Below, one piece after another: positions 44,352 through 51,863 of a stretch of DNA of 64,000 bases. Numbering within the stretch: position 1 is the stretch's first letter; every line of letters begins with the position of its first letter. The translations under genes were made by a program, and so were the position numbers. Source of the stretch: Pseudomonas sp. S35 (GTDB taxonomy: Bacteria > Pseudomonadota > Gammaproteobacteria > Pseudomonadales > Pseudomonadaceae); the NCBI RefSeq assembly GCF_009866765.1, contig NZ_CP019431.1, positions 3,968,001-4,032,000 on the forward strand. Reading direction: 5' to 3'. Under the pieces are notes generated by a model. That model searched no databases. It was not told the origin of the DNA and was given only the letters and a program-made list of their open reading frames with translations.

Positions 44352-45233
44352 TCAGACTCGCTCGATGGCACGCTCGCCGAACAGGCCGGCGGGACGGATA
44401 TACAGGAAGGCCAGGGCCAGGACGTAGGCAAACCACGGCGTGATGCCGCCGCCGATCAGCGGGCCGATGTACACCTCGGCGAGGTTCTCCGCCGCGCCGA
44501 CGATCAGCCCGCCGACAATCGCGCCGCCAATCGAGGTAAAGCCGCCGATGATCAACACCGGCAACGCCTTGAGCACCACCAGCGACAGCGAGAACTGCAC
44601 CCCTTGGCGTGCGCCCCACAGCAACCCCGCCACCAGCCCGACAATGCCAGCCACCGCCCACACGATCTGCCAGATGCGGTTGAGGTTGATGCCAATGGAC
44701 AGCGCCGCCGTGGTGTCATCCGCCACTGCGCGCAGGGACACGCCGATGCGGGTCTTGTTGAACAGCAGCGCGAGCACCGTCACCAGCACCACGGCGGCGA
44801 CGGCGGCAATCAGGTCGAACTGGCTGAGCATCAGCGGGCCGATAAACAGCGGCACATCATCAATGCCCAAGTCCAGCGCACGCACCTGCGAGCCCATCAC
44901 GCCCTGGGCCAGGCCTTCGATAATGAACGACAGCCCCAAGGTGGCCATGAACAGGGTGATCTGCGAGCGGTTCACCAGCGGGCGCAAGACCAAGCGCTCG
45001 ATAAGCAACGCGCCGACGATCATCACGATCACCGTCAGCAGCAACGCCAGGGCAAACGGCACGCCCTGGTCATGCAGGCTGACGAAGGTCAGCGCGGCAA
45101 ACAGCAGCATCGCGCCCTGGGCGAAATTGAACACGCCGCTGGCCTTGTAGATCAGCACAAAACCGATCGCGACCAGGGAGTACATGGTGCCGGCGAGCAG
45201 ACCGCCGAGCAGGGTTTCGAAGAAGAAAGTCAT
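44352..45233 (-). CDS. Branched-chain-type ABC permease, LivH-like
   Basis: A 293-residue permease with the LivH pattern: LLGGLLAGTMYSLVAIGFVLIYKASGVFNFAQGAM split over the first helices, and the conserved loop VSLRAVADDTTAALSIGINLNRI. It pairs with the LivM-like protein to form the membrane channel. The ATG overlaps the LivG stop by one base, and LivM begins 5 bases after its stop, so these genes are tightly coupled. Confidence 0.93.
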   Translation of the reverse strand: MTFFFETLLGGLLAGTMYSLVAIGFVLIYKASGVFNFAQGAMLLFAALTFVSLHDQGVPFALALLLTVIVMIVGALLIERLVLRPLVNRSQITLFMATLGLSFIIEGLAQGVMGSQVRALDLGIDDVPLFIGPLMLSQFDLIAAVAAVVLVTVLALLFNKTRIGVSLRAVADDTTAALSIGINLNRIWQIVWAVAGIVGLVAGLLWGARQGVQFSLSLVVLKALPVLIIGGFTSIGGAIVGGLIVGAAENLAEVYIGPLIGGGITPWFAYVLALAFLYIRPAGLFGERAIERV

Positions 45234-46003
45234 CAGTGGACGGCTCCCAGGTAAGCGGCGATCACCTCGGGGTTGGCCTGCACCTGTGCCGGCGTGCCGT
45301 CACCAACCTTGCGCCCGTAATCGAGCACCACCACATGGTCGGACAGGCCCATCACCACGCCCATGTCATGTTCGATCAACACCACGGTGGTGCCGAGGTC
45401 GCGGTTCACGTCGGCCACGAAACGCGCCATGTCCTGTTTCTCTTCGGCGTTCATACCGGCCATGGGTTCGTCGAGCAGCAACAAGGTCGGACCCGCGATC
45501 AGCGCGCGGCCGAGCTCCACACGCTTTTGCAGGCCGTAGGACAGGTTGCCCACCAGCACATCGCGGTGGGCCTGCAACTCAAGAAACTCAAGAATGGCTT
45601 GGCCGCGCAGGCGAAACGCCTCTGCCTCTCGGCGCGCGCGGGGCAAGCCCAGGGCCTGCTCGATAAAGCTGCTGCGCATGTGTCGCGACAGCCCCGTGAG
45701 GAGGTTGTCGAGCACGCTCATCTTCTTGAACAGCGCGTTGTTCTGGAAGGTACGGCCAATGCCGCGACGCGCTGCACTCAAGGGATCGATACGGTGGAAA
45801 TGTTGCTGTTCGAAGACGATCTCGCCGGCGTCAAAGCGATACACGCCATTGAGCACGTTGAGCAACGAACTTTTACCGGCGCCGTTGGGGCCGATCAACG
45901 CGCAGATCTCGCCGCGCTGCACATCAAAAGACAAGGCGTTGATGGCCTTGACCCCTTTGAACGACAGCGAGATATCGCGCACCTGGAGAATAGCGTCGCT
46001 CAT
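45233..46003 (-). CDS. Branched-chain-type ABC transporter ATPase, LivG-like
   Basis: The second ATPase of the HAAT importer, 256 residues. Walker A is GPNGAGKSS, the signature region reads LSYGLQKRVELGRAL, and Walker B is LLLLDEPMAGM; the LSYG form is normal for LivG proteins. It overlaps the upstream acyl-adenylate-like gene by an ATGA junction, so the two are probably translationally coupled. Confidence 0.93.
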   Translation of the reverse strand: MSDAILQVRDISLSFKGVKAINALSFDVQRGEICALIGPNGAGKSSLLNVLNGVYRFDAGEIVFEQQHFHRIDPLSAARRGIGRTFQNNALFKKMSVLDNLLTGLSRHMRSSFIEQALGLPRARREAEAFRLRGQAILEFLELQAHRDVLVGNLSYGLQKRVELGRALIAGPTLLLLDEPMAGMNAEEKQDMARFVADVNRDLGTTVVLIEHDMGVVMGLSDHVVVLDYGRKVGDGTPAQVQANPEVIAAYLGAVH

Positions 46004-46848
46004 GCGATATCCCGTTTGAATTCAGCCAGCCACACCGGCTCGGCAGTGGATTTGAGGGGCTGCCAGATGTACGCCAGGCGCTGGAAACCCAACAGTTTGC
46101 GCACGCGGTTCTTCAGCAACTGCCGCAGGCCGCTTTGCGGATGGGCGATGGCCCAGTCGCACAGGCGTCGACGCCAGGTACCCTGGGGTGCCAGGCGGCT
46201 TTCGATCTCCTCGGCCAAGTGCTGTAACCGCTCGGGCGACAGCAGCAGGCCAGTGGGCGCCACTTCACTGCGATCACGCTGCGCCGAGGCCAGGCTTTCC
46301 GGGAACGCCAGGCCGTGGCCGCTGCTCAGCCATTGCTCCAGCAGCACCGCCAGGCCGCCTTGCCAGTGGGTGCCCTCTTCACTCCACAGTGCGGTTTCGC
46401 CGGTGGGTTGCCACCAGCGCTGCACATGCTGCGCGGGCTCGACCGGGCCGAGTAGTTGGGCGAAATCCAAACGCTGGGTGAACGTCCAATCGCGCTGGCG
46501 ACCTTGAACGTAGGCGTGGCTGGGATGGATACGCCACAGGTGTTGCTCCAGCGCCTGCGGCTCAAGGTTATCGGCCAACGTCAGCACCTGTGCGCCGACA
46601 GACTGGGCCGCCAACGCCAGCAACAGCAGGTTCGGCTCAAAGGCGCCGCTGAGCACCAAGCGTGACTGTTCGCCGAAACCTTGCTGGCGCAAACCATCGG
46701 CCAGGCGTTCGACGTCGCGCAAGGCGTCGATCCAACGCCAGGCGTACCACCGGCCCTGGCGCTTGTGGCGCAAGGCGATGTGCAACGGCGTGAGTTGCGA
46801 CCAGTGGCGCAGGTGCTCCAGAGAGGCCTTTGGTTCGAGCACGCTCAT
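46000..46848 (-). CDS. Shrunken acyl-adenylate-enzyme-like (AMP-binding) protein
   Basis: A 282-residue protein that matches only parts of long-chain acyl-CoA synthetases. Residues 24-95 look like the N-terminal AMP-binding region (RWYAWRWIDALRDVERLADG ... LALAAQSVGAQVLTLADN). Residues 178-208 resemble a later block of the same enzymes (GLAFPESLASAQRDRSEVAP). The phosphate-binding loop YTSGTTG-PKG that should lie between them is absent, and so is the C-terminal catalytic part. Full acyl-CoA ligase genes are often found inside liv-type operons, so this is probably an eroded, non-catalytic descendant. The frame is open and overlaps livG. Confidence 0.7.
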   Translation of the reverse strand: MSVLEPKASLEHLRHWSQLTPLHIALRHKRQGRWYAWRWIDALRDVERLADGLRQQGFGEQSRLVLSGAFEPNLLLLALAAQSVGAQVLTLADNLEPQALEQHLWRIHPSHAYVQGRQRDWTFTQRLDFAQLLGPVEPAQHVQRWWQPTGETALWSEEGTHWQGGLAVLLEQWLSSGHGLAFPESLASAQRDRSEVAPTGLLLSPERLQHLAEEIESRLAPQGTWRRRLCDWAIAHPQSGLRQLLKNRVRKLLGFQRLAYIWQPLKSTAEPVWLAEFKRDIA

Positions 46849-46924
46849 AGGGGTTTGCTCCTATTGGGGGGTTGGCGTGCGGTGGTCCGCTGGCTGGATG
46901 GTTTGGATCACCACAGGGCAACTT

Positions 46925-47012
46925 TGGGAGGGGGCTTGCCCCCGATGGCAGTGTGTCAGTTAGAACACCTTTGATTGAGCCACCGCTATCGGGGGCAAGC
47001 CCCCTCCCACAT
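46925..47012. repeat. REPIN (paired REP elements in inverted orientation)
   Basis: Two REP copies face each other across a short loop: GGGAGGGGGCTTGCCCCCGA at 46926-46945 and its near-complement TCGGGGGCAAGCCCCCTCCC at 46989-47008. The whole can fold into a long hairpin. The right half lies inside the 3' end of the flavin monooxygenase gene, whose stop is in the loop. No REP-associated transposase gene was seen in the window. Confidence 0.88.
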
Positions 47013-48393
47013 TGGAATTTTGTGCACCAGATAGATCGCGATAGCCGGCGCCTGGGTGATTGGCTCCCAACCTTGCGCCGTCGCCAAACAACTTCTCGCG
47101 CAACGTGCCCTGGGCGTATTCGGTCTTGTACACGCCACGTTTCTGCAACTCCGGCACCAGCCATTCCACAGCGTCGACAAAGGTTTCATGGGTCAGCGCA
47201 TAGGCCAGGTTGAAGCCGTCCACGTCGGTCTCTTCCACCCATTCCTGGAGCAGATCCGCCACGGTTTCCGGGCCGCCGACGAACAGTGGGCCAAAACCAC
47301 CGATGCCGACCCAATCGGCCAGTTCATTCGGCGTCCAAACCTTGTTCGGGTCCGCCGTAGAGAACGCTTCTACCGCCGATTGAATGGCATTGGTGTGCAC
47401 ATGCTTGAGCGGCTCATCGGGTTTGAACTGGCTGAAGTCGATGCCGGTCCAGCCGGAAATCAACGCCATCGCACCTTCGTAGCTGACGTAGGATTTGTAC
47501 TCGTCAAACTTGGCTTTAGCCTTGGCGTCAGTCTCGTCGACGATCACCGTCTGCAAGTTGAAGATCAGGATTTTCTTCGGATCACGCCCGGCTTCGGCCG
47601 CACGGCGGCGGATGTCGGCCACGGTCTTTTTCAGCAGCACCTTGGACGGCGCGGCGACGAACACGCACTCGGCCTGCTCGGCGGCGAACTGTTTGCCGCG
47701 GCTGGACGCGCCGGCCTGGTACAGCACCGGCGTGCGTTGCGGTGACGGCTCGCACAGGTGAATGCCGGGCACCTGGAAGTGTTTGCCGACGTGGCGGATT
47801 TCGTGGATTTTGCTCGGGTCGCTGAAAATCCGCCGTTCGCGGTCACGCAGGACCGCGCCTTCTTCCCAACTGCCTTCCCAGAGCTTGTAGCAAACCTGCA
47901 GGTATTCCTCGGCGTAGTCGTAGCGTGCGTCGTGTTCGGTCTGGGCTTTCTGGCCGAGGTTCTTGGCGCCACTTTCCAGGTAAGAGGTCACGATGTTCCA
48001 ACCGATGCGGCCCTTGGTCAGGTGGTCGAGGGTCGACAGTCGGCGGGCGAACGGATACGGATGTTCAAAGGACAACGAAGCGGTGAGCCCAAACCCCAGG
48101 TGTTCGGTGACCAGCGCCATCGGTGCGATCAGCGACAGCGGGTCATTGACCGGCACTTGGGTGGCTTGGCGAATCGCCGCGTCGCCGTTGCCGTTGTACA
48201 CGTCGTAGATGCCCAGCACATCGGCGATAAACAGGCCGTCGAACTTGCCGCGCTCGAGGATTTTCGCCAGGTCGGTCCAGTATTCCAGGTCCTTGTACTG
48301 CCACGACCGGTCACGCGGGTGCGCCCACAGGCCGGGAGATTGGTGGCCGACGCAGTTCATGTCGAAGGCATTCAAGCGGATTTCACGGGTCAT
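46960..48393 (-). CDS. LLM-class flavin-dependent monooxygenase (DszA/NtaA/SnaA-like)
   Basis: A 477-residue reduced-flavin-dependent monooxygenase of the group that includes DszA, NtaA and SnaA. Typical family segments are SPGLWAHPRDRSWQYKDLEYW, GRIGWNIVTSYLESGAKNLG, and EEYLQVCYKLWEGSWE, with the NVLQAGASSRGKQFAAE-type stretch reading YQAGASSRGKQFA here. It needs FMNH2 from a partner reductase, none of which is certain in this operon. The ATG at 48393 overlaps the small upstream gene's stop. The last 20 or so residues (from about QNSNVGGGLPPIAVAQ) are encoded by the REPIN and seem to replace the natural end. Confidence 0.88.
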   Translation of the reverse strand: MTREIRLNAFDMNCVGHQSPGLWAHPRDRSWQYKDLEYWTDLAKILERGKFDGLFIADVLGIYDVYNGNGDAAIRQATQVPVNDPLSLIAPMALVTEHLGFGLTASLSFEHPYPFARRLSTLDHLTKGRIGWNIVTSYLESGAKNLGQKAQTEHDARYDYAEEYLQVCYKLWEGSWEEGAVLRDRERRIFSDPSKIHEIRHVGKHFQVPGIHLCEPSPQRTPVLYQAGASSRGKQFAAEQAECVFVAAPSKVLLKKTVADIRRRAAEAGRDPKKILIFNLQTVIVDETDAKAKAKFDEYKSYVSYEGAMALISGWTGIDFSQFKPDEPLKHVHTNAIQSAVEAFSTADPNKVWTPNELADWVGIGGFGPLFVGGPETVADLLQEWVEETDVDGFNLAYALTHETFVDAVEWLVPELQKRGVYKTEYAQGTLREKLFGDGARLGANHPGAGYRDLSGAQNSNVGGGLPPIAVAQSKVF

Positions 48394-48719
48394 CAAAGCA
48401 CTCCGTTGAGGTGGTAGTTGCCGACAACCTGGTATTTCCAGCGCAACGGATCATCGACGGTCGAGGGCAATGCGGTGCGTTGGCCGGTCAGTTCGAATTC
48501 GGCGTTGCTGGCCGCGATCAGGGCCTCGGCGGCGGCGATCTGTGCTTCGGTGGCAGCCACCGGGCTGGGGTGGGTGTCGGCACGTTCAAGCAAGGCAGCG
48601 GCCACGTCGACGCGGATCTGCAAGTCGCCGAAGCGGCTGATCACATAGGGGTCGTCGCTTTTTTCGACATGGCGGCGGGTGCTGTCCAGCAGTTGGCGTG
48701 CGAGCGTCAGTGCGGTCAT
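48393..48719 (-). CDS. Stand-alone C-terminal acyl-CoA dehydrogenase-fold fragment
   Basis: A 108-residue protein aligning only with the C-terminal helical domain of the neighbouring SfnB-like enzyme: ARQLLDSTRRH, FGDLQIRVDVAAALLERA, FELTGQR and RWKYQVVGNYHLNGVL match ARQARPWIDSQ, IGDLQWRVHGTEAILAKA, FELAGTR and RWKYHLIGNFVLNGV there. The stretch that would hold the KHNLDRFWRNARTHTL region is deleted and the N-terminal flavin-binding domains are absent. It has its own start and overlaps the next gene, so it looks like a real gene, perhaps a partner subunit of the large enzyme. Confidence 0.75.
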   Translation of the reverse strand: MTALTLARQLLDSTRRHVEKSDDPYVISRFGDLQIRVDVAAALLERADTHPSPVAATEAQIAAAEALIAASNAEFELTGQRTALPSTVDDPLRWKYQVVGNYHLNGVL

Positions 48720-48730
48720 GGGTCAGGTCC

Positions 48731-49927
48731 TCAGTTCCAGGCGTGGCGCGCAGGTTTCACGCCGTTGAGCACGAAGTTGCCGATCAGGTGGTATTTCCAG
48801 CGGGCCGGGTCGTGCAGGGTGTGGGTACGCGCATTGCGCCAGAAGCGGTCGAGGTTGTGCTTGGCGGTGACCGAGCGGGTACCGGCCAGTTCGAACAGTT
48901 TGCTGCTGGCGAGCAAGGCGGTTTCGGCCGACAGCACTTTGGCCTGGGCCACCACCAACGAGGCGTGGGCGACGGTGTCTTCATTCGGTTCGGCGAGGGC
49001 TTGGTCCACGGCGATACCGGCCTTGGCCAGGATCGCTTCGGTGCCGTGCACGCGCCATTGCAGGTCGCCGATGGCGGCGATGGTGAACGGGTCTTGCCAG
49101 CCGTGATCCTGTTGGCTGTCGATCCACGGCCGCGCCTGACGGGCATAAATCTTGGCTTGCTCAAGGGCGCCGAGGGCGATGCCGGTGTCGACTGCCGCCT
49201 GGATGATTTGCGAAATCGGGCCGTCGGCCGTGGGTTGGTCAAACGCCAGGTGGGCGGGGATCACCGCGCTCAAAGGTACGGTCACACCGTCGAGGGTCAC
49301 ACCGCCACTGGCAGTGGTGCGCTGGCCGAAGCCGTCCCAGTTGTCGATCACGGTCAGGCCTGGCGCATCGCGCTCGACGAGGCCGATGAACGCCTGGCCG
49401 TTCTCGTTATTGCCCACCGTGGGCACGATATGGGCGAACAGCGCGCCGGTGCAGTAGAACTTTTCGCCGTTGATTTGCGCGGTATCGCCGTGAAAGCGGA
49501 TCTGAGTGTCGAAGGTGCCGGCGTTTTTGCTCTTGGCCTCGGAGAAGGCATTGCCGAACCGGTAGCCCGCGAGCACCTTGCCGAAATAGTGGTTCTTTTG
49601 TTCCTCGGTGGCGGTTTGCAGCAGGATGTCCACCACACCGAGGTGGTTCTGCGGGATTTGCCCCAAAGACGGGTCGGCGGCGGAGATCAACTTGATCACC
49701 TCGGCCACCGTCACATAGGACACCCCGGCACCGCCGTAAGCCTTGGGAACGGTGATGCCCCACAAGCCGCTGGCGGAAAATTCGTCGAGTTCGTCCACCG
49801 GCAAGCGACGGTCGCGGTCGCGCACGCTGGCGTCGACGGCAAAACGCTCGGCCAGGCGCGTGGCGACCTCGATGGCCTCCGCGTCCGAGCGGATGATATG
49901 GGCAGGGTGTTGAGGATGGGCTGACAT
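48731..49927 (-). CDS. SfnB-like acyl-CoA dehydrogenase-family sulfur-acquisition oxidoreductase
   Basis: A 398-residue flavoprotein of the DszC/SfnB group: acyl-CoA-dehydrogenase fold enzymes acting on organosulfur compounds or on related small molecules using reduced flavin. Characteristic blocks are SASGLWGITVPKAYGGAGVSYVT (split at the binding loop), IPQNHLGVVDILLQTA, and FYCTGALFAHIVPTVG. The C-terminal half holds FELAGTRSVTAKHNLDRFWR. It is the first gene of the operon. Upstream lies a 154-base gap toward the XRE-cupin gene. Confidence 0.85.
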   Translation of the reverse strand: MSAHPQHPAHIIRSDAEAIEVATRLAERFAVDASVRDRDRRLPVDELDEFSASGLWGITVPKAYGGAGVSYVTVAEVIKLISAADPSLGQIPQNHLGVVDILLQTATEEQKNHYFGKVLAGYRFGNAFSEAKSKNAGTFDTQIRFHGDTAQINGEKFYCTGALFAHIVPTVGNNENGQAFIGLVERDAPGLTVIDNWDGFGQRTTASGGVTLDGVTVPLSAVIPAHLAFDQPTADGPISQIIQAAVDTGIALGALEQAKIYARQARPWIDSQQDHGWQDPFTIAAIGDLQWRVHGTEAILAKAGIAVDQALAEPNEDTVAHASLVVAQAKVLSAETALLASSKLFELAGTRSVTAKHNLDRFWRNARTHTLHDPARWKYHLIGNFVLNGVKPARHAWN

Positions 49928-49941
49928 GGGCCGACTCCAGG

Positions 49942-49960
49942 CTCCGAGGGAATATCGGAG
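49942..49960. promoter_or_regulatory. Small inverted repeat in the operon leader
   Basis: CTCCGA at 49942-49947 and TCGGAG at 49955-49960 form a 6-bp hairpin 15 bases upstream of the SfnB-like start, within the 154-base intergenic gap. It could be a regulator-binding site or a leader hairpin that affects translation; nothing else gene-like was seen in the gap. Confidence 0.35.
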
Positions 49961-50081
49961 TAACTGCAGGAGTCGTGCCTGAATTTAATCGGCAATAAAA
50001 TCAGTGGTTTGCTGTGAAAATCTGGTTATACGCAGCGTTTCAAACCAGCAAAGTGTGCATCCACTGTTGCCTGGCGAACAG

Positions 50082-50657
50082 TTAGATCACCACATTGCGC
50101 ACAAAGCGCACGGCGACCTGGCCGTCATTGCGATAGGCATGGGGCTGGTGGCTGGCGAACATGAAGAATTCGCCGGCGCCGATGGTATTTTCCTGCTCAC
50201 CGACCACCAACGTCAGGCTGCCCTCGAAGACGAACAGTTGCTCGCTCCACCCCTCAAGGTCGGGGTCCGGGCAATAACGATCGCCCGGTTCAAGACGCCA
50301 CTCCCATAACTCGACCTCGCGCCGCGCCGTGGCCTTGGCCAGCAACACCGCTTTGCTGCCGTCGATTTCCCCCGCCCAGGCCAGTTCGTTGATGCGGCTG
50401 TGATCGCGCACATCCGGGGCCTGGATCAGGTCGCTGAAGGCCACGTCCAACGCTTCGGCCACGCGGTCGAGGGTGGACAGGCTGACGTTCTTTTCGCCGG
50501 CTTCGATGGCCACCAGCATGCGCCGGCTGACCCCGGATTTTTCCGAGAGTGCGGTCTGGCTGAGGTCGGCAGCATGGCGCAGGCGACGAACGTTCTGGCT
50601 GACGTGTTGCAAGACCGAGGCGCGTTGTGGATTTTCTTTGTGCACTATATTGCTCAT
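50082..50657 (-). CDS. XRE-family regulator with C-terminal cupin domain
   Basis: A 191-residue regulator: an N-terminal helix-turn-helix (VSQNVRRLRHAADLSQTALSE, then KSGVSRRMLVAIEAGEKNVS) followed by a cupin sensor barrel around residues 105-190 (RYCPDPDLEGWSEQLFVFEG, IGAGEFFMFASHQPHAYRND). Such proteins often control catabolic or transport genes and sense a small ligand. The ATG at 50657 gives the start MSNIVHKENPQ. It is divergent from the DMT exporter and upstream of the sulfur-type operon on the same strand, so it may control either. Confidence 0.88.
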   Translation of the reverse strand: MSNIVHKENPQRASVLQHVSQNVRRLRHAADLSQTALSEKSGVSRRMLVAIEAGEKNVSLSTLDRVAEALDVAFSDLIQAPDVRDHSRINELAWAGEIDGSKAVLLAKATARREVELWEWRLEPGDRYCPDPDLEGWSEQLFVFEGSLTLVVGEQENTIGAGEFFMFASHQPHAYRNDGQVAVRFVRNVVI

Positions 50658-50670
50658 TGGGTGGGTGTGC

Positions 50671-50682
50671 GCAGTATACTGC
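50671..50682. promoter_or_regulatory. Perfect 12-bp palindrome in the divergent promoter
   Basis: GCAGTATACTGC is its own reverse complement. It lies 14 bases upstream of the XRE-cupin start and 57 bases upstream of the DMT exporter start, the usual place for an operator of the divergent regulator. Its core TATACT could also be a -10 element for the exporter, with TTGCTC at 50650-50655 a weak -35 at a 19-base spacing. Confidence 0.6.
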
Positions 50683-50738
50683 CCAGCGTGCGGCGCATTG
50701 TGCGGTCCGTGCCTTTCCCTTGCAAGACCAGAGCCGCC

Positions 50739-51668
50739 ATGACCACCGCCAAAACCCCTTCGCGTTTCAACCGTTTCAGCAAAGCCGAATGCATCCTGGT
50801 GTTTATCACCATGATCTGGGGCGGCACGTTTTTGCTGGTGCAACACGCCATGACCGTCAGCGGGCCGATGTTTTTCGTGGGCCTGCGTTTTGCGGCGGCG
50901 GCGATTGTGGTCGGGTTCTTTTCCTTGCGAACCCTGCGTGACCTGACGTTGTTCGAACTCAAGGCGGGTGTGTTTATCGGGGTCGCGATCATGTTCGGCT
51001 ACGGCTTGCAGACCATCGGCCTGCAGACGATCCTGAGCAGCCAGTCGGCATTTATCACCGCGCTGTATGTGCCATTCGTGCCGCTGCTGCAATGGCTGGT
51101 GCTGGGCCGTCGCCCGGGGTTGATGCCGAGCATTGGCATCATGCTGGCATTTGCCGGGTTGATGTTGTTGACCGGGCCTGCGGGGGCTTCGTTGAATTTC
51201 AGCCCTGGGGAAATCGCGACCTTGATCGGCGCGATAGCGATTGCGGCCGAGATCATTTTGATCAGTGCATTTGCCGGGCAGGTGGACGTACGCCGGGTGA
51301 CGGTGGTGCAACTGGCCACGGCGTCGCTATTGTCGTTCCTGATGGTGGTGCCGATGGGCGAGGCATTGCCGGGGTTTTCGTGGTTGCTGCTGTTCAGCGC
51401 GGTAGGCCTGGGCCTGACCAGCGCGGTGATCCAGGTCGCGATGAACTGGGCACAGCAAAGCGTTTCGCCGACGCGGGCCACGTTGATCTATGCCGGTGAG
51501 CCGGTGTGGGCAGGCGTGGTCGGGCGGATTGCCGGCGAGCGCTTCCCGCCGATTGCGATGCTGGGGGCGGTGTTGATTGTGGTGGCGGTGATTGTGAGTG
51601 AGATGAAGACGCGTGGGCAAAAGTCTCAGGCGCTGGAGGACGCGTTGGAGCACGAGCGTCAGAATTGA
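50739..51668 (+). CDS. EamA/DMT family transporter
   Basis: A 309-residue membrane protein with ten hydrophobic segments, arranged as two EamA repeats (first: ILVFITMIWGGTFLLVQHAM; second: GEIATLIGAIAIAAEIILIS). Members export metabolites such as amino acids; the substrate here is unknown. The ATG at 50739 starts MTTAKTPSRFNRFS. It is divergent from the XRE-cupin gene and probably shares its operator. Confidence 0.9.
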   Translation: MTTAKTPSRFNRFSKAECILVFITMIWGGTFLLVQHAMTVSGPMFFVGLRFAAAAIVVGFFSLRTLRDLTLFELKAGVFIGVAIMFGYGLQTIGLQTILSSQSAFITALYVPFVPLLQWLVLGRRPGLMPSIGIMLAFAGLMLLTGPAGASLNFSPGEIATLIGAIAIAAEIILISAFAGQVDVRRVTVVQLATASLLSFLMVVPMGEALPGFSWLLLFSAVGLGLTSAVIQVAMNWAQQSVSPTRATLIYAGEPVWAGVVGRIAGERFPPIAMLGAVLIVVAVIVSEMKTRGQKSQALEDALEHERQN

Positions 51669-51683
51669 GGTGACTGTATTGGA

Positions 51684-51720
51684 CTGGGGCTGCTGCGCAG
51701 CCCAGCGGGAGCAAGCTCCC
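51684..51720. repeat. Two adjacent short hairpins after the DMT gene
   Basis: CTGGGGCTGC paired with GCAGCCCAG (one bulged base), then GGGAGC-AA-GCTCCC. The second pair recalls a REP-type core. They lie 16 bases after the stop of the exporter gene, and could act as its terminator, though no T run follows. Confidence 0.6.
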
Positions 51721-51863
51721 TCACCCCGGGGAGCGCTTAGGTCTGAAACAATGCCAAACGGGAAGTTTCAGCCTACCTTGTAGGATCCTGCCACATCTTG
51801 CCATTTGGTGATCGCCAAAGCGGCACGTATGATGCATCCCAAACTCCCGCAGATTAGAAGCCT

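Noticed and set aside
45233..46003. Unusual ABC signature LSYGLQKR in the LivG-like protein
   Set aside because: LivG-type ATPases normally have an L(S/A)YG form, so this is not a defect.
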